In this document: positions 1 through 6,906 of the stretch, piece after piece
Position numbering within the stretch: position 1 is the first letter of the stretch
How the letters are laid out: every line of letters starts with the position of its first letter
NCBI GenBank assembly: GCA_905216075.1
Contig: CAJMSO010000008.1
Location: 1 to 20,997, forward strand
Source of the DNA: an uncultured bacterium
Lineage (GTDB): Bacteria > Actinomycetota > Coriobacteriia > Coriobacteriales > Coriobacteriaceae
Reading direction: 5' to 3'
DNA length: 20,997 nucleotides
Position numbers and translations under genes: made by a program
Notes under the pieces: generated by a model
Seen by the model: the letters and a program-made list of their open reading frames with translations, nothing else
Told to the model about the DNA's origin: nothing
Databases searched by the model: none

Positions 1-197
1 TAGCCCCTTGTCACACAAACTACCGAAGCCTCCAATTTTTTTGAACTGACAGGGTGGCGTTGTGGCTATAAGAAAGGTAAATGATGAATCGACGCTCGTC
101 CGGAGATCGCTCTATAGATTATTTAAATTCGGTAAGTTTTACCTTATTTGGAATAAATCTGCCTAGATGAATAACTGAATTCTGGTGACAATTCTGA
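1..197. other. AT-rich accessory stretch without a convincing gene
   Basis: The base composition is clearly more AT-rich than the core genes to the right. The only open frame with a start and a plausible Shine-Dalgarno (AAAGG at 73-77) is a 29-codon frame at 81-170 (+), ending TGA, which resembles nothing I know. A CTGACA / TATAAG pair near 47-71 looks promoter-like, but the 15 bp spacer is short. A small palindrome, GGTAA-gtt-TTACC, lies at 131-143. I assign no function. The stretch probably belongs to the same transferred segment as the broken membrane gene that follows. Confidence 0.35.
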
Positions 198-451
198 TTG
201 AACAAGTTGATTAGCAGTATTATTAATAAAGTGAACGGCTTTCGGCAAAGCCATCAGTTTATTTTTGAATTTAGCATTGCCTTCATCTGGAATCTTGTCG
301 GAATTCTACTTCCCACTATTGCCTGCGGTATATTACTTGCAATTTCCGGATTACAGTCTTTCTACGAGTATTTTATGAGCGATCTGAGTAAAGCGGCCTT
401 TAGTTTTTCTTCTGCGTCACTTCTCTGTGTTGAGTTGATTCATGGCAATTG
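198..451 (+). pseudogene. N-terminal fragment of an unrecognised membrane protein, cut by the IS21-family element
   Basis: A frame opens with TTG at 198, directly after an in-frame TGA at 195-197. It encodes about 84 native residues before the insertion-element end begins at 452; the frame then reads five more residues into the element and stops at TAG 471-473. The product has a polar start, a hydrophobic segment around residues 26-50 (a likely transmembrane helix) and a second weakly hydrophobic stretch around 65-80. No Shine-Dalgarno is obvious before the TTG, so the true start may be different or the gene may already have been decayed. Codon use is AT-rich, unlike the core genes. The rest of the gene is not found on the other side of the element. 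I do not recognise the family. Confidence 0.4.
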
Positions 452-507
452 TGTTAGCGCCGGGCGATTTTAGCCGCTAATAGTCAAACTATTTTGACCA
501 ATCCCGG
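452..507 (+). repeat. Left terminal inverted repeat of the IS21-family element
   Basis: Aligned without gaps to the reverse complement of 2772-2827, 42 of 56 positions agree. These include a perfect outer 12 bp (TGTTAGCGCCGG) and a perfect inner 14 bp (TTGACCAATCCCGG). The two conserved blocks in each end resemble the multiple transposase-binding sites of IS21 ends. The left end also contains a short palindrome, GTCAAA-ctat-TTTGAC, at 483-498. Confidence 0.85.
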
Positions 508-588
508 TCACCGAATAATGGCCACCGTGCCTCCCCGCCGCCACTACGCTGGTGGTGCCAACACGCCGGCGTTAGGAGGACCATTGAG

Positions 589-1896
589 GTGAACGAGAGA
601 CACGATGACCTACAGGAGATTATAGACGCGGCGCTCCGGGAGATGGCCGCGGAGGAGGGCGACGGGTTCGACCCGCAGGCATGCAACCTCGCGGAGTTCT
701 GCAGGAGGACGGGGCTCACCCGCTCCCGCGCGAGGACGGTCAGGGCCCACGGGTTCAGGGCCCTGCCCCACGGGAACAGCGGGAGGAGGGCCGCGCCGGG
801 CGTGCTCGCCGGCCACACCGGCCTGGTGGACGACCTCCTGCGGAAGGGCGTCACCAACTCGCAGGTGATATTCGAGCGGCTGCTCGGCCAGGGCTACGCC
901 GGCGGCCTCACCACGGTGAAGACCTATATCGCCGCGCACCGGGACCTCGTGCCCGCGAAGAGGCGGCAGGCGGCCCCGCAGGGCTGCCGCGGGCAGCGCT
1001 TCAGGACGGCGCCCGGAGAGGCCTACCAGATGGACTGGGGCTTCGTCGCGGTCGAGCGCCCTGGCGGGGAGCGGGCGCGGATCGCCTGCTTCGCCATGGT
1101 CTGCCACCATTGCGGGGGCGCCCACGTCGAGTTCTTCCCGAACGCGCGCCAGGAGAACCTCCTCATCGGGATGCTGCACGCGTTCTCGGCGCTGGGCGTG
1201 CCCGCGACCGTGCTCACCGACAACATGAAGAGCGTGGTCGTCCGCCGCGATGCCGACGGCCGGCCCGTCTGGCAGGCCGACTACGCCGAGTTCATGGGCG
1301 TCGTCGGCTTCCGCACCAGGCTGTGCAGGCCGCGCCACCCCTATACGAAGGGCAAGGTGGAGAGGCTCGTCCGCTTCGTGAAGGGGAACTTCCTCGCGGG
1401 AAGGTCCTTCACCGACCTTGACGCCCTCAACCGGGAGGCCGCCCTCTGGTGCGCCGAGCAGGGAGGCCGCTGGCGGCGCGCGGCGGCATGCGTCCCGATG
1501 CGCGAGCACGAGGCGGCGTGCTCGGCGAACACCAGGCCGCTCGAGGTCACGGCCGAGGTCGAGCGGTACCTGTGCCCGCGCCGGAAGATCTCCTTCGACG
1601 GCTTCGTGAGCTTCGAGGGGCACCGCTACGGCGTGCCCTACTGGTACGTCCGCCGCGAGTGCAGGGTGAACCGGGAGGGGCGCGTGGTGCACATATACAG
1701 CGACGACCTCTCCCGCGAGCTCGTCGCCCACGCCGTCGGCACCGGCGCCGACAGCTGGTGCGAGGGGCAGTGGGAGACATCGCCGGCGCAGCCCGAGGAG
1801 CTGCCGACCCAGCCGGTCGGGACCGTGGTCGAGCAGATCGCCCCGCCCCGTGCGAAGCCCGGTTTCGAGAGGTTCGACTTCGGGAGGGCCGAATGA
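589..1896 (+). CDS. istA: IS21-family transposase IstA
   Basis: This is a DDE transposase that cuts and joins the element ends together with IstB. The 435-residue product has an N-terminal helix-turn-helix-like region (about residues 30-60), then an rve-type integrase core. The acidic triad can be seen as Asp149 in QMDWG, Asp211 in LTDNMKS and Glu258 in KGKVERL. A C-terminal Mu-type beta-barrel region follows. The length is slightly below the usual 480-520 residues for IstA but the domain order is complete. Translation starts at GTG 589, nine bases after an AGGAGG (574-579); no ATG fits better. Its TGA stop overlaps the istB start in ATGA, the standard coupling in this family. Confidence 0.93.
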   Translation: MNERHDDLQEIIDAALREMAAEEGDGFDPQACNLAEFCRRTGLTRSRARTVRAHGFRALPHGNSGRRAAPGVLAGHTGLVDDLLRKGVTNSQVIFERLLGQGYAGGLTTVKTYIAAHRDLVPAKRRQAAPQGCRGQRFRTAPGEAYQMDWGFVAVERPGGERARIACFAMVCHHCGGAHVEFFPNARQENLLIGMLHAFSALGVPATVLTDNMKSVVVRRDADGRPVWQADYAEFMGVVGFRTRLCRPRHPYTKGKVERLVRFVKGNFLAGRSFTDLDALNREAALWCAEQGGRWRRAAACVPMREHEAACSANTRPLEVTAEVERYLCPRRKISFDGFVSFEGHRYGVPYWYVRRECRVNREGRVVHIYSDDLSRELVAHAVGTGADSWCEGQWETSPAQPEELPTQPVGTVVEQIAPPRAKPGFERFDFGRAE

Positions 1897-2720
1897 TGGC
1901 GGGCGCGGGGGCGAGCCCCTACGAGCTCGCGAGCGACGCCGCGTCGAGGCTCGGGATCGCCGTCGGGGCGGAGGAGCTCGCGACCCTCGCCTCGGACCTC
2001 GACCTCGGCGACGGGGAGATGGCCGCCGTGGCAGCCACCTTCTCCTACCTTGCGGAGAAGAGGAGGCTCGCCTCCATCGAGACGCTGCTGAGGCTGAGCA
2101 GGCTGCCCAGGCGCGAGCCCAAGACCTTCGAGGGCTTCGACTTCTCCAGGATCCAGGGCCGGGACGCGGCCGCGCTGGGCAAGCTCCCGTCGCTGGCCGA
2201 CCTCTACGCGCACCGCAACGTCGCCTTCGTCGGGCCCGGCGGCATAGGGAAGACGCACCTCGCGCAGGCCTACGGGCGCGAGTGCTGCATGCGGGGGCTC
2301 AAGACCTACTACATCAAGGCGACCGAGCTCAGGGACAGGTTCCAGAAGGCCGTCCAGCGGGGAAACACCTCGCGGGTCGTCTCCTCGCTCGTCAAGCCGT
2401 CGTGCCTCATCGTGGACGAGGTGGGGAGATGCGTCTACGACAGGCCGTGCACCGACCTGTTCTTCGATGTCGTCGACAGGCGCTACGAGAAGGAGGGGCC
2501 GAACGCGATGGTCCTCACGAGCAACATCGCCCCGAGCGGGTGGGATGAGTTCTTCACGGGCGACGACACGCTCCTCTGCGCCCTCGACAGGCTGTTCGAC
2601 AAGGCGTCGGTGTTCGTGATGCGGGGCCCGAGCTACCGCGGCAGGGAGCTTGACACCTACTCGGTGGAGGCCGTCCCCCAGGCGGTGAAGGTGAGGGGGA
2701 TCCAGCCCGAGGGGATGTAG
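1893..2720 (+). CDS. istB: IS21-family helper ATPase IstB
   Basis: This is a DnaC-like AAA+ ATPase that assembles on target DNA and stimulates the IstA transposase. The 275-residue product carries a Walker A motif, GPGGIGKT (residues 114-121), followed by HLAQA, and a Walker B motif, LIVDE (172-176). Sensor-1 lies in the LTSN sequence near residue 210. The N-terminal ~100 residues are the helical region that precedes the ATPase domain in IstB. Two tandem ATGs are in frame at 1893 and 1896. The first overlaps the istA stop as ATGA and has GGGAGG upstream, so I chose it. The gene ends in TAG. It is of normal length (usual 240-280). Confidence 0.92.
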   Translation: MMAGAGASPYELASDAASRLGIAVGAEELATLASDLDLGDGEMAAVAATFSYLAEKRRLASIETLLRLSRLPRREPKTFEGFDFSRIQGRDAAALGKLPSLADLYAHRNVAFVGPGGIGKTHLAQAYGRECCMRGLKTYYIKATELRDRFQKAVQRGNTSRVVSSLVKPSCLIVDEVGRCVYDRPCTDLFFDVVDRRYEKEGPNAMVLTSNIAPSGWDEFFTGDDTLLCALDRLFDKASVFVMRGPSYRGRELDTYSVEAVPQAVKVRGIQPEGM

Positions 2721-2771
2721 GAATGCGATAGGAAAGTCATAGATGCGGGCGTGTTGGCTAAAATGGGTCGG

Positions 2772-2827
2772 CCGGGATTGGTCAATCTCGGCCGACTATA
2801 TTTGGCTAAATTATTCCGGCGCTAACA
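2772..2827 (-). repeat. Right terminal inverted repeat of the IS21-family element
   Basis: Read on the minus strand from 2827, it matches the left end at 42 of 56 positions, with the same outer 12 bp and inner 14 bp blocks. It ends CTAACA on the plus strand at 2827. The 51 bp between the istB stop codon (2720) and this repeat carry no gene. Confidence 0.85.
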
Positions 2828-2838
2828 GCGTCTTCATG

Positions 2839-2905
2839 AGTTGCGGTGAAATAGGGACTGTTTTACCAGTTAAAAGGTCTAATCAGTCCCTATTTCACCG
2901 CAACT
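2839..2905 (+). repeat. Hairpin element, copy 1 (67 bp, perfect 22 bp arms)
   Basis: The arm AGTTGCGGTGAAATAGGGAC plus TG at 2839-2860 is repeated exactly, inverted, at 2884-2905, around a 23-base centre. Copy 2 at 3700-3765 is the same element in reverse orientation. It begins 11 bp after the right end of the IS21-family element. It encodes nothing and is shaped like a MITE or REP-type mobile hairpin. On either strand its transcript would fold into a long stem. The internal centre is also conserved between copies, with differences, which shows common descent and not chance palindromes. Confidence 0.85.
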
Positions 2906-2994
2906 TAAATTAAGGCTAATTGTTGCGCAACTCGAATTTGAATAATCGCTTTACATTGGCCTCGATTGGAACGTCTATGGTTGTGGGGGCTGGT

Positions 2995-3726
2995 ATGAAT
3001 TGTCCTTATTGTGGTACTGAGTTGCGCAATGGCGTGAGGTATTGCACAACATGTGGGGTTACCATCCATGGCATGTCGACTAATTCTGCAATTCGGGTAA
3101 AGCCTCGGAATCACATTGCGGTTGTTCTTACCTGCATGTTGGCAATTGCCATTGTCGGCGGCAGTTGTTTGGGTCTTCATCTGCGGCAAGCATTGTCTTG
3201 TTTTATATCGGCTCATTCGGAGCATGCTATTGTGCTCAACATCTCTGCCGCAGGTTGGGATACCGATAGCGGGGCCTCACGTGTCCCGATACACATTACG
3301 GGCAAGACTGTCGACGGGATAACGGTCGACAAGGTTGAGTTCGTCGCCTCCGACGGTTCCGGTATCAGCCTCATTCAAGGTGTGTACACGCTCGAGGCGG
3401 CAGGTTCCCCCATCGCCACTGATGGCAAGATTTATCAAATTCCCTGTACGAGCGCGACGCTCGTCCTCGACGATGTCTTTACCGCAGGCGAAACGATCAA
3501 TCTCGCCGAGCTCGCTGAGCAGAATTCGATACTCACCTTCTGCCCCATCGATGCCAGCGATATGACCAACGACGAAATCTATGATGCCGCCCTACTCGCC
3601 ATGACATATAAAGGCGACGACGCCCCCGACGTTGCCGCACTGTGCCAGGCAGCAATCAATCGTCGTGCCGCCGCCAGCAAAAGCGAGAACGCCTTCGAAA
3701 GTTGCGGTGAAATACGGATTAATTGA
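2995..3726 (+). CDS. Zinc-ribbon, single-pass membrane protein of unknown function, 3' end replaced by a repeat
   Basis: The 243-residue product starts with a zinc ribbon: Cys3, Cys6, Cys17 and Cys20 in CPYCGTEL...YCTTCG. A polar linker and one transmembrane helix (about residues 41-62) follow, then a roughly 170-residue domain that should be extracellular. This cytosolic zinc ribbon plus TM plus outside domain layout is common in Gram-positive membrane proteins of unknown role. I chose ATG 2995, after the GGGGGC stretch, because the zinc ribbon begins there; an upstream in-frame TTG at 2920 has no better support. The last eight codons and the TGA stop lie inside hairpin element copy 2 (3700-3765), so the natural C-terminus is probably lost. 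The first third is more AT-rich than the rest. The gene may be a decayed or transferred accessory gene. Confidence 0.65.
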   Translation: MNCPYCGTELRNGVRYCTTCGVTIHGMSTNSAIRVKPRNHIAVVLTCMLAIAIVGGSCLGLHLRQALSCFISAHSEHAIVLNISAAGWDTDSGASRVPIHITGKTVDGITVDKVEFVASDGSGISLIQGVYTLEAAGSPIATDGKIYQIPCTSATLVLDDVFTAGETINLAELAEQNSILTFCPIDASDMTNDEIYDAALLAMTYKGDDAPDVAALCQAAINRRAAASKSENAFESCGEIRIN

Positions 3727-3765
3727 GCCTTTAAGCTGGCAAACAGTCCTTATTTCACCGCAACT
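3700..3765 (-). repeat. Hairpin element, copy 2 (66 bp, inverted relative to copy 1)
   Basis: On the minus strand this reads AGTTGCGGTGAAATAAGGAC onward and aligns along its whole length with copy 1 at 2839-2905, including the central 23 bases (AACTGG/AGCTGG, AAAGGTCTAAT/AAAGGCTCAATT-type differences). Its own arms are less perfect than those of copy 1. It overlaps the 3' end of the zinc-ribbon gene and supplies that gene's stop codon. Confidence 0.82.
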
Positions 3766-3770
3766 GAAAC

Positions 3771-3797
3771 AGGGGCGCTCTCCATGAGAGCGCCCCT
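3771..3797 (-). terminator. Probable terminator of the tktN-tktC operon
   Basis: A perfect 12 bp stem, AGGGGCGCTCTC / GAGAGCGCCCCT, with a 3-base loop lies 71 bp beyond the tktC stop codon. Read on the minus strand it is followed by GTTTCAGTT, a weak T-tract. On the plus strand it is followed by GCCGGG, so termination of minus-strand transcripts is more likely. It also sits 6 bp beyond hairpin element copy 2. Confidence 0.6.
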
Positions 3798-3808
3798 GCC
3801 GGGCTTCC

Positions 3809-3848
3809 ATAGTACTGGCGAAACAGTTTTATAGTTCTGGCGAAGCAG
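3809..3848 (+). repeat. Tandem direct repeat, 18 bp units with 22 bp period
   Basis: ATAGTACTGGCGAAACAG (3809-3826) is repeated as ATAGTTCTGGCGAAGCAG (3831-3848), matching at 16 of 18 positions. The core CTGGCGAARCAGT resembles CTGGCAAACAGTCC in hairpin element copy 2 (3736-3749), so these units may be degraded pieces of that element. The repeat lies between the tktC stop and its presumed terminator. Confidence 0.6.
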
Positions 3849-3868
3849 TCCTTGAGATCCGCCTTGCC

Positions 3869-4810
3869 TTATGCCAAGAACTCCTTGGTGGTCGCCACGA
3901 TGTTGGCGGCGTCCAGGCCGTACTTGTGCAGGAGCTCGGCGCCCGGGCCGGACTCGCCGAAGGTGTCGTTGACGCCAATCTTCTTGAGCGGCGTCGGGCA
4001 CTGCTCGCACAGGACGTCGGCGACGGCGCTGCCCAAGCCACCGATCACGGAGTGCTCCTCGACGGTCACGACGTGGCCGGTCTTGGTGGCGCTCTTGACG
4101 ATCAGGTCGGCATCGATGGGCTTGATGGTGTGCATGTTGATGACCTCGGCGTCGATGCCCTCGGCAGCGAGCTGCTCGGCGGCCTCGAGAGCCTCGCCGA
4201 CCATCAGGCCGCAGGCAATGATGGTCACATCTGCGCCCTCGCGCATGACAATGCCCTTACCCAACTCGAACTTGTAGGTCTCGGGGTCGTTGATAACCGG
4301 CGAGGCCAAACGAGCGAAGCGCATGTACACCGGACCGTCGCACTCGTAGGCGGCGCGCGTCACGGCGCGGGCCTCGACGTCGTCGGCAGGAACGATCACA
4401 GTCATGCCAGGGATGACGCGCATCAGGGCGATATCCTCGCAGCACTGGTGTGTGGCGCCGTCCTCGCCCACCGAGATACCGGCGTGCGTGGCGCCAATCT
4501 TAACGTTGAGATGCGGGTAGCCGATGGAGTTACGGACCTGCTCAAAGGCGCGGCCGGCGGCAAACATGGCAAAGGTGCTCGCGAAGGCAACGCGGCCGGT
4601 GGTCGCGATACCGGCGGCGACGCCCATCAGGTTGCTCTCGGCAATGCCCACATCGAAGAAACGATCGGGGCAGGCGGCCTTGAACTTGCCGGTCTGCGTG
4701 GCGGCGGCCAGGTCAGCGTCGAGGACCACAAAGTCATCGTGCTCGTTGGCGAGCTCGACGAGGGCCTCGCCGTAGCTTACGCGCGTGGCGATTTTTTTGA
4801 CGTCTGCCAT
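3869..4810 (-). CDS. Transketolase, C-terminal subunit
   Basis: This is the second half of a split transketolase, which moves two-carbon ketol units between sugar phosphates in the non-oxidative pentose phosphate pathway. The 313-residue product covers the pyrimidine-binding domain (about residues 5-170) and the C-terminal transketolase domain (about 185-310). The catalytic Glu58 in GIAESN activates the thiamine diphosphate cofactor across the subunit interface. ATG 4810 is chosen because GGAGAGGAG sits just before it, inside the end of the upstream gene. An in-frame extension further upstream would overlap that gene and lacks family similarity. Only one base separates it from the tktN stop (TAG-g-ATG), so the two are surely co-translated. 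It ends in TAA. Confidence 0.93.
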   Translation of the reverse strand: MADVKKIATRVSYGEALVELANEHDDFVVLDADLAAATQTGKFKAACPDRFFDVGIAESNLMGVAAGIATTGRVAFASTFAMFAAGRAFEQVRNSIGYPHLNVKIGATHAGISVGEDGATHQCCEDIALMRVIPGMTVIVPADDVEARAVTRAAYECDGPVYMRFARLASPVINDPETYKFELGKGIVMREGADVTIIACGLMVGEALEAAEQLAAEGIDAEVINMHTIKPIDADLIVKSATKTGHVVTVEEHSVIGGLGSAVADVLCEQCPTPLKKIGVNDTFGESGPGAELLHKYGLDAANIVATTKEFLA

Positions 4811-4811
4811 C

Positions 4812-5642
4812 CTAGAGCTCCTCTCCGGCGGCCGTGAGCTCTGCCATGGCCTGCTCAAACTGTTCATCGTTGGGGGCCTTGCCGTGCCAACCAACCTGGT
4901 TCTCCATAAAGGAAACGCCCTTGCCCTTCATGGTCTCGGCGATGATGGCGGTCGGCTGACCCTTGGTGGCGCGGGCCTCGGCAAAGGCGGCGCGGATCTG
5001 ATCGAAATCGTTGCCGTCGGCAAGCTCCACCACGTGGAACTTAAAGGCGCGGAACTTGTCGGCGAGCGGCATGGGGTCGTTGACCTCCTCGACGGGGCCG
5101 TCGATCTGCAGGCCGTTGTGGTCGACGATCACGCAGAGGTTATCGAGCTGCTGGTTGCCGGCAAACATGGCTGCCTCCCAGACCTGGCCCTCCTCGCTCT
5201 CGCCATCACCCAGCAGGGCGTACGTGCGGTAAGTATCGCCCCAGTGCTTGGCGGCAACCGCCATGCCCACGGCGGCGGAGATGCCCTGGCCGAGCGAGCC
5301 GGTGGACATATCGACGCCCGGGGTGTCGTTCATGTTGGGATGACCTTGCAGGTGGCTGCCGATATGGCGCAGCGTCTCGAGATCCTCCTTGGGGAAGAAC
5401 CCACGCTCGGCGAGCACGGCGTACAGGCCCGGAGCGCAATGGCCCTTGGAGAGCACAAAACGGTCGCGATCGGCCTTGCGGGGATCGGCCGGGTCGACGT
5501 TCATTTCCTCAAAGTACAGATAGGTCATGATGTCGGCAGCGCCGAGCGAACCGCCCGGATGGCCGGACTTGGCAGCGTGCACGCCGGTGACGATGCCCTT
5601 CCTTACCTCGTTGGCAACCTTTTTGAGCTCTTCGTCGCTCAT
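4812..5642 (-). CDS. Transketolase, N-terminal (thiamine diphosphate-binding) subunit
   Basis: This is the first half of the split transketolase and binds the diphosphate of the cofactor. The 276-residue product shows SGHPGG (residues 26-31), SKGH (65-68) and the GDGE...N cofactor motif (GDGE at 145-148, with Asn176 closing it). The length fits the two-gene form found in many anaerobes and archaea, where the single protein of about 660 residues is divided in two. ATG 5642 has AAGGAAGG seven bases upstream. It is the first gene of a two-gene operon with the C-terminal subunit. It ends in TAG. Confidence 0.94.
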   Translation of the reverse strand: MSDEELKKVANEVRKGIVTGVHAAKSGHPGGSLGAADIMTYLYFEEMNVDPADPRKADRDRFVLSKGHCAPGLYAVLAERGFFPKEDLETLRHIGSHLQGHPNMNDTPGVDMSTGSLGQGISAAVGMAVAAKHWGDTYRTYALLGDGESEEGQVWEAAMFAGNQQLDNLCVIVDHNGLQIDGPVEEVNDPMPLADKFRAFKFHVVELADGNDFDQIRAAFAEARATKGQPTAIIAETMKGKGVSFMENQVGWHGKAPNDEQFEQAMAELTAAGEEL

Positions 5643-5850
5643 TGTGCCTTCCTTTCATCCTCATTAGACAAAATGCGCACGGCACGGAAAGGTAATCCCA
5701 ACACAGCCGCAATGCACGTACGTCATTCATTATGCTGGAAACTGATGGCTTTACCAGAGTTTTTATCATTATTTGAACAATTTAGCAGGCAGAACCGCTG
5801 ATGAAACGGTTTATCAATGTGAACGTCTTTTGGATGGAACGCGATCGACC
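5643..5850 (-). promoter_or_regulatory. Leader and promoter region of the transketolase operon
   Basis: These 208 bp lie between the yitT stop and the tktN start and hold no open frame with family similarity. The stretch is AT-rich around 5725-5785 on the minus strand, where a CATAAT -10-like hexamer occurs (5729-5734). I see no good -35 partner, so the exact promoter is not defined. A weak inverted repeat (AACCG / CGGTT, 5794-5813) just beyond yitT could help end its transcript, but it lacks a T-run. Confidence 0.3.
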
Positions 5851-6741
5851 CTACGCGCTAATGTCCTTGAATCCCTCGCCGAAGGCTTCCGTAACGTCGG
5901 CAACCGTCACGATGGCATGAGGATCGCGCTCGCGCACGATCGTCTTGAGGGTATTGAGCTCTCGACGGCTCACGATGACCATAATCACTGGCTTCTCGGC
6001 ACCCGAATACATGCCAGTCGCCTTAAACTTGGTACAACCACGACCCAGGCCATACATGATATCGGCAGCGATATCAGGGAACTTGTCCGAGATGATGAGT
6101 ACCATACGGCGTTTGTTACCACCATCGACCACGGCATCGATCACGTAGCCGCTAATGACCATCGAAAGGCCTGCATATAGTGCGTTTTCGATTGAAAAGA
6201 CCGGAGCCGACAGCGCGCATACGGCAACATCGATCGCCATGACGGTCGAGCCCACCGGCAGTGAGGTGTTACGCGAGATGATTTGGCCAATCGTGTCCGA
6301 GCCGCCGGTGTTGGCGCCGGCGCGCAACACCATGCCGTAACCGATGCCCGTAATAATGCCGCCCCACATAGCGGGAAGCATCAGGTCCGCATCCGCCAGA
6401 GGTGCTACAAACGGGGCGAACAGATCGGTAAAGAAGCCCAGCAGCACAAAGCCCGTCGCGGTCTGCACCACGTAGAACATGCCGCCCTCGCGCATAACGA
6501 CCAACAACAGCAAGGCGTTCATCACGATCGTCTGAATACCAACGGGAAGCGATAGGCCGCGCGCCGCGCCGACCGCCTGGATAATGGTGGCAAGGCCCGT
6601 AACGCCACCGGCGGCAAGACCGTTGGGAATCAAAAACAAGTCGGTCGCGATGGCGGCCAAGGCACACCCCAACATGATCTGGGGCAGGTCGTGAAAGAAG
6701 TTCATCGAAAGAATGCGCTTGATGTCCAGACGATATGCCAT
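5851..6741 (-). CDS. YitT-family membrane protein (DUF161 + DUF2179)
   Basis: This is a polytopic inner-membrane protein of the YitT family, whose substrate or role is not firmly known. The 296-residue product begins with a cytosolic stretch, then about five to six hydrophobic segments. These include the glycine-rich motif LIPNGLAAGGVTGLA near residues 38-52 and a second repeat-like segment, RAGANTGGSDTIGQII, near 142-157. A soluble C-terminal DUF2179 domain of about 80 residues starts at GNKRRMVLIIS. I chose ATG 6741 because GAGGGAGG stands four bases before it; an ATG 24 bases further upstream would place the start inside the prfB terminator hairpin. It ends in TAG. The closeness of that hairpin leaves little room for a separate promoter. 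Confidence 0.88.
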   Translation of the reverse strand: MAYRLDIKRILSMNFFHDLPQIMLGCALAAIATDLFLIPNGLAAGGVTGLATIIQAVGAARGLSLPVGIQTIVMNALLLLVVMREGGMFYVVQTATGFVLLGFFTDLFAPFVAPLADADLMLPAMWGGIITGIGYGMVLRAGANTGGSDTIGQIISRNTSLPVGSTVMAIDVAVCALSAPVFSIENALYAGLSMVISGYVIDAVVDGGNKRRMVLIISDKFPDIAADIMYGLGRGCTKFKATGMYSGAEKPVIMVIVSRRELNTLKTIVRERDPHAIVTVADVTEAFGEGFKDISA

Positions 6742-6753
6742 GCTGCCTCCCTC

Positions 6754-6782
6754 AAAAAAGCGCACCCAAACGGATGCGCTTT
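6754..6782 (-). terminator. Intrinsic terminator between prfB and yitT, also in the yitT leader
   Basis: On the minus strand the stem AAAGCGCA / TGCGCTTT (perfect 8 bp, 10-base loop) runs into TTTTTT at 6759-6754, a textbook rho-independent signal. It lies 125 bp past the prfB stop and only 12 bp before the yitT start codon, so its T-run nearly touches the yitT Shine-Dalgarno. It could end the secA-prfB transcript, attenuate yitT, or both. Its loop CCCAAACGGA is identical to that in the rpmE terminator at 11135-11172. Confidence 0.8.
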
Positions 6783-6819
6783 GAACTTCTTCTTGTATTC
6801 GATTCTACCGATTCGCCGG

Positions 6820-6850
6820 ACAAAAACCACCCCTGCGCAGGGTTTATTCT
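6820..6850 (-). terminator. Possible first terminator after prfB
   Basis: On the minus strand the palindrome CCCTGCGCAGGG (6834-6845 region) is followed by GTGGTTTTTG. A short stem with a T-run fits a weak intrinsic terminator for secA-prfB, upstream of the stronger hairpin at 6754-6782. The loop would be very small, so the fold may be different. Confidence 0.35.
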
Positions 6851-6906
6851 GGATACAAACCCGTCCAACCGTTGGGTTTGGCATCGGCTTGAAGCCACCC
6901 GATGTT

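Larger units (their letters stand above)
452..2827 (+). mobile_element. Complete IS21-family insertion sequence
   Basis: The element is bounded by inverted ends that start TGTTAGCGCCGG on each side and carries the two overlapping genes typical of IS21: a DDE transposase (istA) and an AAA+ helper ATPase (istB). Its length of 2376 bp fits the family. It is much richer in GC than the DNA on either side, so it probably came from another high-GC replicon. I cannot find the 4-8 bp target duplication expected at the junctions: the left flank ends CAATTG and the right flank begins GCGTCT. Both genes look intact, so the element may be active. The ends are visible by eye and were not compared with ISfinder. 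Confidence 0.9.

Noticed and set aside
610..1731. A 373-codon minus-strand frame opposite istA, and further long frames opposite istA/istB
   Set aside because: These are products of high GC and codon bias in the IS21-family genes. They have no motif, and their composition is rich in Arg, Pro, Ala, His and Val.
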